Positions 1 to 5,022 of a stretch of 6,127 bases of DNA are shown piece by piece (within the stretch, counting starts at the first letter, position 1; each line of letters begins with the position of its first letter). The stretch is from an uncultured Saprospiraceae bacterium (GTDB lineage Bacteria; Bacteroidota; Bacteroidia; Chitinophagales; Saprospiraceae). The notes beneath the pieces were generated by a model. That model had not been told where the DNA came from and made no database searches. It saw only the letters and a list, made by a program, of their open reading frames with translations. The DNA is taken from positions 1-6,127 of the forward strand of contig CALHBW010000383.1 of assembly GCA_937930625.1 (NCBI GenBank), in the 5' to 3' direction. The translations under genes and the position numbers were made by a program.

Positions 1-1
1 C

Positions 2-529
2 CGTATGGCGCAGCGTATTCTGGGTATGGGTGATATTGTTTCTTTCGTAGAAAAAGCGCAAGAACAATTTGACGAAAAAGAAGCTGCCCGACTCGAAAAG
101 AAAATTCGTAAGAATAAGTTTGATTTCAACGATTTCAAATCTCAAATCGCCCAAATCAAACGCATGGGTAACATCAAAGACCTGATGAAAATGGTGCCGG
201 GCTTCAATAAAATTGCCAAGCAAGTCGGCGAAATCGACGATAATGCCTTCGCCAAAGTAGAAGCCATCATTGACTCGATGACCCCCTACGAGCGAGCGCA
301 TCCCGAAGTCATCAATACCAGCCGCAAAAATCGCCTCGCCAAAGGTAGCGGCAATGGCATTATTGAGGTCAATCAATTTCTCCGTCAATTTGACCAGATG
401 CGTAAAATGATGCACCAATTCACCAAACAACATGACCGTCAGCATGGCGGCGGTGGCGGTGCAGGTGGTGGCTCATCTTCGCGCCTTTCTAAACGTAAAG
501 CATTGAGAAAGAAGAAGAAAAGAAGGTAA
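2..529 (+). CDS. ffh: Signal recognition particle protein Ffh, C-terminal M domain (5' partial)
   Basis: Ffh is the GTPase that, with 4.5S/SRP RNA, binds signal sequences of nascent membrane proteins and delivers ribosomes to FtsY. Only the end of the NG domain and the M domain are visible. The frame is open from base 2 (an Arg codon), so the Met at base 5 is internal: RMAQRILGMGD is the conserved NG/M junction. Counting from that Met, the methionine-bearing helices span about residues 40-70 (IKRMGNIKDLMKMVPG), and the SRP RNA-binding helix-turn-helix lies at about 92-135, with the near-canonical motif SRKNRLAKGSG followed by EVNQFLRQFDQMRKMM. The C-terminus is unusual: a Gly-rich stretch (about 148-156) and then a run of Lys/Arg, instead of the Met/Gly-rich tail seen in many Ffh proteins. 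Family identity is certain from sequence motifs. The next gene is 100 bp away and unrelated in function. Confidence 0.96.
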   Translation, partial: RMAQRILGMGDIVSFVEKAQEQFDEKEAARLEKKIRKNKFDFNDFKSQIAQIKRMGNIKDLMKMVPGFNKIAKQVGEIDDNAFAKVEAIIDSMTPYERAHPEVINTSRKNRLAKGSGNGIIEVNQFLRQFDQMRKMMHQFTKQHDRQHGGGGGAGGGSSSRLSKRKALRKKKKRR

Positions 530-629
530 TTAGCTGATTCTTGATTGTTTTTTCCGAAACCAAAAAAACAAAACCAAAAAATCTTGCATATACTCACTTG
601 CTACAATCCTAATAAAAGCATAACTTGTA

Positions 630-1628
630 ATGAATAAATCAACAAACATACCAACGCAAATTGACTATGATGGGCTTTGGAAACGCTTGATTTTGGCGTT
701 TTTTGATAAATTTTTGGAGTTCTTTCTACCCGGTTTGTTGCTTGAGGTAGATTTGAGTAAAGCACCGGAATTCTTAGAACAAGAATTACTCACGATTATG
801 CCCAAACAAACCGCCAAAGGGCGTATGTCGTTAGATAAATTACTTAAATTTTGGACGAAAGACGGTCTTCACAAACATATTTTTGTGCATATTGAAGTGC
901 AGTCGTCTCGGGAGGCCGGCTTTACAGAACGGACATTTAAATATTTCTACCGAATATATGATAGGGAAGGAAAACTGATCACGACCATTGCCATTTATAC
1001 GCATGATGATGTACCCGAACCGCATGACCGCTTTGTGTACGAGTATCAAGGAACTAAGTTGACCTATGAATTTAATACCTTCCTTGTTCGAGATGCCGAC
1101 GAAAAGGAACTTGAAGCCTCCGATAATGTATTTGCACTCGTAATATTGGCTTGCAAATACGCCAACCACACCAAAAATGACGTGGAGTTGCGACGCAAAT
1201 TTAAGCTGAAATTATTCAGACTTGCGATAGATAGAGGGTATTCGCGCAAACAGATAGAAGCACTCCTGAGTTTTATTGATTTTGTGGTGTATCTACCACC
1301 CGAACTCAATCAAGCACTCAAAGTAGAATTCAAAAAGGAAAAACAAAAAGAAAAGAAAAATATGGAAAAAGATTATGTTATATCACCTACATTCGACGAG
1401 ATTTTCTTTGAACTTATTGATGAAAAGTTTGCCTATTTGAAAGAAGCAACCGAAGAACTCAAAAAGGTAGCAGAAGAACAAAGAAAAGTAGCAGAAGAAC
1501 AAAGAAAAGCCAGTGTGCGTAAACTGCTCAAAATCAATGTTGTGCCAATCGAAGATGTAGCCGAAATTATAGGAATTTCTATTGAAGAAGTATTGAAAAT
1601 TAAGTCAGAAATGGATGCTCAAAATTAA
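630..1628 (+). CDS. Rpn-family PD-(D/E)XK nuclease / putative transposase
   Basis: The 332-residue product resembles the Rpn (recombination-promoting nuclease)/'putative transposase' family. Members are PD-(D/E)XK-fold DNA endonucleases, some shown in E. coli to promote RecA-independent recombination. Family signs are the N-terminal block YDGLWKRLILAFFDKFLEFFLP (about 13-34, split here by no gap), EFLEQEL (47-53), a candidate catalytic Asp at D69 (SLDKLLKF), and the core strand FVHIEVQSS (85-93), giving E89-x-Q91. TERTFKYFYRIYDREGK (about 99-115) follows, as in relatives. The C-terminal part is a Lys/Glu-rich predicted coiled coil (about 230-295) including the seven-residue repeat VAEEQRK twice. 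It ends in a helical VPIEDVAEIIGISIEEVLKIK segment that resembles a helix-turn-helix and is typical of the family. The ATG has no Shine-Dalgarno but an AT-rich leader. The frame is intact. Such genes are often multi-copy and scattered, so there need be no functional link to ffh. The biological role in this host is unknown. Confidence 0.85.
   Translation: MNKSTNIPTQIDYDGLWKRLILAFFDKFLEFFLPGLLLEVDLSKAPEFLEQELLTIMPKQTAKGRMSLDKLLKFWTKDGLHKHIFVHIEVQSSREAGFTERTFKYFYRIYDREGKLITTIAIYTHDDVPEPHDRFVYEYQGTKLTYEFNTFLVRDADEKELEASDNVFALVILACKYANHTKNDVELRRKFKLKLFRLAIDRGYSRKQIEALLSFIDFVVYLPPELNQALKVEFKKEKQKEKKNMEKDYVISPTFDEIFFELIDEKFAYLKEATEELKKVAEEQRKVAEEQRKASVRKLLKINVVPIEDVAEIIGISIEEVLKIKSEMDAQN
1467..1508 (+). 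repeat. In-frame 21-bp tandem repeat in the Rpn-type gene (2 copies)
   Basis: Two identical 21-bp units lie back to back (1467-1487 and 1488-1508), each encoding VAEEQRK in the coiled-coil part of the nuclease-like protein. The preceding EELKK looks like a degenerate earlier unit. Because the unit is a whole number of codons, copy number could vary without breaking the frame. Confidence 0.9.
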
Positions 1629-1742
1629 TTTAACGCAAACTATTTTCATCGAATTTTCATCCCAATTTATCGAATTTTTCTGCCATTTATCCCGCTAAGT
1701 ACTTATCTTATTCACAGAATTTAACCAACAAAATCTGATGAT

Positions 1743-2189
1743 ATGAGACACAAGCGGAATCAAAAACCTTTACCCGTTCAGCCCCGAAAACCTTCTTCCA
1801 TGCGCGAGTTCCTGTGGATAGTATACAAGTGGGCTTTGATTGGATTGTCTATATTCTGTTGCTATTACTTGCTTCACTTTCTTCCTGAATTTGATTACTT
1901 CGAGCTTATTCCTTGTATCGTTATTACGGTGCTGTTTGCCGAAATTATCAGACATCATGCAGCCCTCAAAAACATTGCTGAAAATCCCAATCCGCAGCAT
2001 TTACAAGAGGAGAACAGTTCAATCGGTTATGTATTGAGTTGGGTGATGTACATTGGTCTGTACTTGTACAGTGCCTTTCCGTTTGATTTGATGTATAGAA
2101 AAATGTCTTCCAAGCCCTATCTCGTGTTTTTGATTGTGATGTATGGAGTGGTTCCTGTTTTGTATAATTTTCTTTTTCTTACGGAATAA
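1743..2189 (+). CDS. Small four-helix membrane protein, unknown function (paralogue A)
   Basis: The 148-residue product is not recognised as any characterised family. A basic, Pro/Gln-rich N-terminus (residues 1-20) precedes about four hydrophobic segments: roughly 28-47 (KWALIGLSIFCCYYLLHFL), 54-69, 94-114 and 125-146. It is therefore predicted to be an inner-membrane protein with the N-terminus probably cytoplasmic. A charged loop, RHHAALKNIAENPNPQ, separates helices 2 and 3. The ATG at 1743 is chosen because a basic head before the first helix is plausible; Met20 is an alternative start. No Shine-Dalgarno is visible. The next gene encodes a similar protein (see its entry), which supports both being real genes. 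No catalytic or ligand motif is visible. An immunity-like or membrane-sensing role would be speculation. Confidence 0.7.
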   Translation: MRHKRNQKPLPVQPRKPSSMREFLWIVYKWALIGLSIFCCYYLLHFLPEFDYFELIPCIVITVLFAEIIRHHAALKNIAENPNPQHLQEENSSIGYVLSWVMYIGLYLYSAFPFDLMYRKMSSKPYLVFLIVMYGVVPVLYNFLFLTE

Positions 2190-2243
2190 TACCTTCATAG
2201 ACACTTGAATGAAAATATAGGTTTTTATATAAAAATTAACAAT

Positions 2244-2609
2244 GTGAAAAACAATAATAACACAAGCAAACTCAATCAAGCATCTTCCTCCACAGATACC
2301 CGATGGCTTGTTCATAAGTGGTTGTTGATACTTTGGGCGATGTACTATTGTTACAAAATCCTTCACATATCACCCGGCTTGGAGACTAGAGAGGTAGTTT
2401 GGTGCAGTATCATAACGTTGAGCTTTGCATCGGTCATCAAATATCATCAGGAAAGCAGAATGCTCAAGAAATATCCCAATCAATTTGTCGCTCTTTCCCC
2501 ATTAGCTGCGGCAGGTAATATTTTGAGATTTATAGTATATTTTATATTATTTTTGCATATTTTTTTAATATTTATATTTTTGTGTTTTGTGATTTTTATG
2601 CCCAGATAA
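2244..2609 (+). CDS. Small membrane protein, unknown function (paralogue B, GTG start)
   Basis: The 121-residue product, read from GTG at 2244, is a diverged relative of the preceding gene. With a constant offset of four residues and no gaps, W-x-V-x-KW-x-LI, CY..LH..P, C..IT..FA..I..H and PN are shared over about 60 residues (first two helices and following loop). The C-terminal part is much more hydrophobic (about 92-118, FLIFIFLCFVIF) and shorter, with probably one long or two short membrane segments, so the paralogues differ after the loop. The frame stays open back to a TTG at 2205. GTG is preferred because it has an A-rich leader and gives an N-terminus similar in length to paralogue A (conserved W at 21 versus 25). 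ATGs at 2209 and 2242 are in another frame and stop almost at once. The 54-bp gap to paralogue A suggests co-transcription. Function is unknown. Confidence 0.6.
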   Translation: MKNNNNTSKLNQASSSTDTRWLVHKWLLILWAMYYCYKILHISPGLETREVVWCSIITLSFASVIKYHQESRMLKKYPNQFVALSPLAAAGNILRFIVYFILFLHIFLIFIFLCFVIFMPR

Positions 2610-2819
2610 GCACCGATGCACAGACCATTTATTAACATGATTTTAACTTAGTATATACCCCCCAAGCCCTTGATTTTCTCCCAAAAAATACGTATCTTAT
2701 TATTGAAATAAAAACACAAAAACCCCCGAATAATACACTGCTAATAAAGATGAAAATGTAAAAATTTAGACCTATTATTTTTAATCCACAGAATTACTTT
2801 TTAAATTCATCGCTCATAA

Positions 2820-2973
2820 CAATGTCTTCGCCAAATTGATAATTGAGAATGTAGAATTGATAATTAGTTTAAAATAATAATTTGTATTTTATTTATTTTT
2901 AATAATTTATAAAAATTAAAAACAATAAATTATTCTCTACGAATTTGCAATTATTCATTTGGCGAACATATTG
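2820..2973. repeat. MITE-like 154-bp element with about 26-bp imperfect terminal inverted repeats
   Basis: The left arm 2820-2845 and the reverse complement of the right arm 2948-2973 match at 22 of 26 positions without gaps; the best block is TTCGCCAAAT against ATTTGGCGAA. Weaker complementarity continues inward (GTAGAAT at 2851-2857 against ATTCTCTAC at 2932-2940). The 102-bp interior is almost pure A/T and has no coding capacity. The pentamer CATAA occurs at 2815-2819 and again at 2975-2979, one base beyond the right arm, and could be a target-site duplication. The left arm also holds the decamer ATTGATAATT twice, 21 bp apart. It may be a non-autonomous mobile element or simply a long transcript hairpin; other genomic copies cannot be seen from here. 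Confidence 0.6.
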
Positions 2974-3071
2974 GCATAATTCATAAAATAATAACCTTTT
3001 AAATCATCTGAGTTATGAAGTACGGTTTTCGGGTTTTCAAACAACACACTTTTTCTGATGTGTACGCTGTC

Positions 3072-3106
3072 AACTCGTAACTCGTAACTCGTAACTCGTA
3101 ACTTAC
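3072..3106. repeat. Heptamer tandem array AACTCGT (4 perfect copies plus a degenerate fifth)
   Basis: Perfect 7-bp units start at 3072, 3079, 3086 and 3093, followed by a variant AACTTAC at 3100-3106. The array ends five bases before the ATG of the VWA gene, so it lies in the 5' untranslated leader or at the promoter. Heptameric short tandem repeats of this kind are prone to slippage, which would change leader length or promoter spacing. There is no Shine-Dalgarno between array and start. Confidence 0.92.
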
Positions 3107-3111
3107 AAAAT

Positions 3112-3813
3112 ATGGGATTCAAAGATTTTTCAGCCGAGTCACCCGAAAACTACGACCAGAAAAGTATCTGCTGTTTTGTCGTTGATGTTTCTTCTTCGAT
3201 GTCCGGTGCTGCCATTAACGAACTCAATCGCGGTTTGCAGGAATTTCACCATCAAATTTCTGACGATTACCAGACCGCCAATAAGCTCGAAGTCGCTGTG
3301 GTTCAGTTTGGTAGCAATGTTGATATGCTTGTATCGCCTGCTTTGCCGTACAATTTTGAGATGCCTGTATTACGAGCGCATGGTTCTACCAAACTCGTGG
3401 ACGGCGTCCGCAAAGCCATGACACTCGTAGAAGGACGCAAAGACTGGTACAAAATGACCGGACAGCCCTACCTCCGCCCCTGGATTATCCTCATAACGGA
3501 CGGCGAACCCGACCAAGGGCAAGACATCAACGGCTTGAGTGCGGAAATTGAGGAAGGAACGAAAAACAAAAAATTCGTTTTCCTGCCCATAGGTGTACAA
3601 GGCGCAAATATGAATATCTTGGAAAAAATCGCAGGCTACAACAAAAAAGGCGGCGAGTGGAATAAAATGATGCCCATGAAATTGCAAGGATTGAAGTTTG
3701 CCGAATTTTTTGAGTGGGTCAGCGCGAGTATGTCCGTTGTGGCAAGTTCGACAGAGGAGGAAAGTGTCAACCTTCCCGACATCAGTAACTGGATGGAAGG
3801 GTTTGAAATATAA
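3112..3813 (+). CDS. TerY-like von Willebrand factor A domain protein
   Basis: The 233-residue product is essentially one VWA domain, without signal peptide or membrane segment, so it is predicted to be cytoplasmic. The metal-ion-dependent adhesion site appears complete: D25-V-S27-S-S29 after the hydrophobic strand ICCFVV, T93 in HGSTKLVDG, and D130 in the strand-end motif IILITDGEPD. This size and motif set match the TerY-like VWA proteins of tellurite-resistance/stress gene clusters, which act as metal-dependent adaptors in protein complexes. No C-terminal zinc-ribbon extension is seen; the last about 30 residues are acidic (STEEESVNLPD). The ATG at 3112 is the first in frame and immediately follows a heptamer repeat array. 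A PP2C phosphatase and a kinase-like gene follow on the same strand, and this arrangement is the main reason for the TerY-P-type call. Its binding partner is not known from sequence. Confidence 0.92.
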   Translation: MGFKDFSAESPENYDQKSICCFVVDVSSSMSGAAINELNRGLQEFHHQISDDYQTANKLEVAVVQFGSNVDMLVSPALPYNFEMPVLRAHGSTKLVDGVRKAMTLVEGRKDWYKMTGQPYLRPWIILITDGEPDQGQDINGLSAEIEEGTKNKKFVFLPIGVQGANMNILEKIAGYNKKGGEWNKMMPMKLQGLKFAEFFEWVSASMSVVASSTEEESVNLPDISNWMEGFEI

Positions 3814-3816
3814 AAT

Positions 3817-3919
3817 GTAGCGCGGCACTTCCAGTCCGCGCACCTGTAGAACTTGCTTCAGGCTCGTTCCCTAATGTAGAGCAAAACTAATGCGACGCGG
3901 ACTGGAAGTACCGCGCTAC
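3817..3919. repeat. Paired REP-like (BIME-like) inverted repeat between VWA and PP2C genes
   Basis: A 24-bp arm at 3817-3840 and the reverse complement of 3896-3919 differ at one position (C versus T at the tenth base). Each arm is itself a small imperfect palindrome: CGCGG and ACT pair with AGT and CCGCG around a three-base loop, with one bulged base. The loop between arms holds a further short hairpin (CCTGTAG...CTTCAGG, 3843-3862). Two head-to-head REP-like units around a spacer is the layout of a BIME, which can act as mRNA stabiliser, attenuator or REP-transposase substrate. It starts three bases after the VWA stop and ends 27 bp before the PP2C start. Confidence 0.88.
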
Positions 3920-3946
3920 GACCACAACAACAACAACACGAACAAT

Positions 3947-4924
3947 ATGTCCTTATCAGATTGGATTAAAAATAAAATGGGTGGAGAAGATGAACGCGAT
4001 GCCCGAAAGGTGCTGAAACCGACCCCTTCCTTTGAGGGAAAATGGGTCGTGGCAGGAGCTTCAGAAATGGGCAAATCGCATAAGACCGCCAATCCGCCGA
4101 TACCTTGTCAGGATAGTCATGCCATTAAGCCGCTTGAGGCGGGATGGGGAATTGCTATTCTGTGCGATGGCGCGGGGTCTGCGCCCTTGTCGCATATTGG
4201 TTCGGAATTTACTGTGAGTCAGGCAGTTGGTGTTTTTGAAGGCATTATCCAAAAAAATAATTGGATAAAAAAAGGCGAATTGCCGCAGCCCGAAGTATGG
4301 CAAAAACTCGCCCTCAATGCCTTCAGAACCATCCGCCAACGGGTAGAACTCGTCGCTGAAGCCAAAGAGGTAAAAGCGAAAGATTATGCCTGTACGATTA
4401 TCGTGGTGATATACGCGCCCTTTGGAATTTTGACCTCGCATATCGGCGACGGCAGAGCAGGATATAGAGACGATAAAGGGCAATGGCATCCGATAATGAT
4501 ACCGCACAACGGCGAGGAAGCCAACATCACAATTTTCCTGACTTCCGATTATTGGCTCAAAGGCGATTTTGAAATGTCGGGTGTCACTGTACCCGAATCG
4601 AGGGTGATTGCAGACCCACCCACCGCCTTCACGCTGATGTCTGACGGTTGCGAATCGCACACCTTTGAAACAGGTTATTTTGATGAAAAAAATGTAAAAT
4701 TTATACACAAAAATACGCCTTCCCAAGCCTTCTTTGAAACCCTACGAAAACAACTCCTTAGCGTAAACGCAGAGGGCGCGACAGACAAAGATATTCAGGA
4801 ATTATGGTCGAAATTTGTAGATAGAGGCAATACCAAATTTGCCAATGAACTCGACGATAAGACACTGATTCTCGGTATATTAGATGAGAGAGAAGAGAAG
4901 CGAGATGAGAGAGGAGAGAAGTGA
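3947..4924 (+). CDS. PP2C-type serine/threonine protein phosphatase (TerY-P triad-like)
   Basis: The 325-residue product is a probable cytoplasmic metal-dependent phosphatase of the PP2C/PPM fold. Motifs in order: PCQDSHA (53-59) with metal-ligand candidate D56; CDGAGSAPLSHIGSEF (73-88) with D74-G75; the central strand CTIIVVIYAP (149-158); SHIGDGRAGY (164-173) with G167-D168; LMSDG (230-234) with D233; and LDDKTLILGIL (302-312) with D303/D304. All usual aspartates are therefore present, so activity is likely. The frame is open to an ATG at 3890, but that start lies within the upstream inverted repeat and would add an Asn-rich repeat-encoded head. The ATG at 3947 (MSLSDWIKNKMGG) is preferred. 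The last about 13 residues (DEREEKRDERGEK) come from a GA-rich tandem repeat and are probably not part of the fold. By context it should oppose the downstream kinase-like protein. Confidence 0.9.
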   Translation: MSLSDWIKNKMGGEDERDARKVLKPTPSFEGKWVVAGASEMGKSHKTANPPIPCQDSHAIKPLEAGWGIAILCDGAGSAPLSHIGSEFTVSQAVGVFEGIIQKNNWIKKGELPQPEVWQKLALNAFRTIRQRVELVAEAKEVKAKDYACTIIVVIYAPFGILTSHIGDGRAGYRDDKGQWHPIMIPHNGEEANITIFLTSDYWLKGDFEMSGVTVPESRVIADPPTAFTLMSDGCESHTFETGYFDEKNVKFIHKNTPSQAFFETLRKQLLSVNAEGATDKDIQELWSKFVDRGNTKFANELDDKTLILGILDEREEKRDERGEK

Positions 4925-4958
4925 GACGAGAGAGGAGAGAAGTGAGACGAGAGAGAAG
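4883..4958. repeat. GA-rich 21-bp tandem repeat spanning the PP2C stop codon
   Basis: Two full units, 4902-4922 and 4923-4943, differ at one base (T versus C in the fifth position). A degenerate unit lies before (4883-4901) and a truncated one after (4944-4958). The unit is 21 bp, a multiple of three. The PP2C stop TGA is formed across the junction of the two full units. At the preceding junction the same position is CGA (Arg), so a single base separates read-through from termination. Confidence 0.85.
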
Positions 4959-5022
4959 ATGTGCGAGAAAATATTTACTCATATAATCATTTATTCATCT
5001 ACTCATTCCATTCAAAAAAAAC

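Larger units (their letters stand above)
2610..3111 (+). other. Gene-free AT-rich spacer with repeats
   Basis: About 500 bp with no credible gene on either strand. Its left half (2610-2819) is low-complexity AT-rich sequence with C runs near 2659 and 2723 and no clear terminator. The middle (2820-2973) is an imperfect inverted repeat. The right end (3072-3106) is a heptamer tandem array abutting the VWA gene start. The promoter of the VWA-PP2C-kinase cassette is expected here, but no site could be assigned with confidence. Confidence 0.75.

Noticed and set aside
545..571. TTGTTTTTT / AAAAAACAA inverted repeat after ffh as a terminator
   Set aside because: The nine-base stem is nearly pure A/T with a nine-base loop and no following T run, so it is too weak to call an intrinsic terminator.
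582..606. TTGCAT and TACAAT as a promoter for the nuclease gene
   Set aside because: The two boxes are about 12 bp apart, wrong for sigma-70, and do not fit the Bacteroidota -33/-7 pattern.
1648..1678. Direct repeat ATCGAATTTT spaced 21 bp apart after the nuclease gene as an operator
   Set aside because: Only two 10-bp AT-rich copies without symmetry; chance is a sufficient explanation in such AT-rich sequence.
3015..3080. Short open frame of 21 codons upstream of the VWA gene as a leader peptide
   Set aside because: It is too short to support on its own, has no ribosome site, and ends inside the heptamer array; no regulatory codon run is visible.
2610..3111. CRISPR array in the repeat-rich spacer
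   Set aside because: There are no regularly spaced 25-40 bp direct repeats with unique spacers; the repeats are inverted or are contiguous heptamers.
3370..3843. Minus-strand open frame (157 codons) overlapping the VWA gene
   Set aside because: It starts inside the REP-like repeat and runs antisense to conserved VWA motifs. The shared RGLEVPRY peptide with the extended PP2C frame only reflects the inverted repeat.
3890..3946. Upstream ATG giving the phosphatase a 19-residue N-terminal extension
   Set aside because: The extension is encoded by the right arm of the inverted repeat plus an Asn-rich stretch; the ATG at 3947 begins a more protein-like N-terminus.
4061..4726. Long minus-strand open frame (221 codons) opposite the PP2C gene
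   Set aside because: It lies wholly inside a gene with clear PP2C motifs on the + strand, and its product has no recognisable domain; it is a shadow frame.
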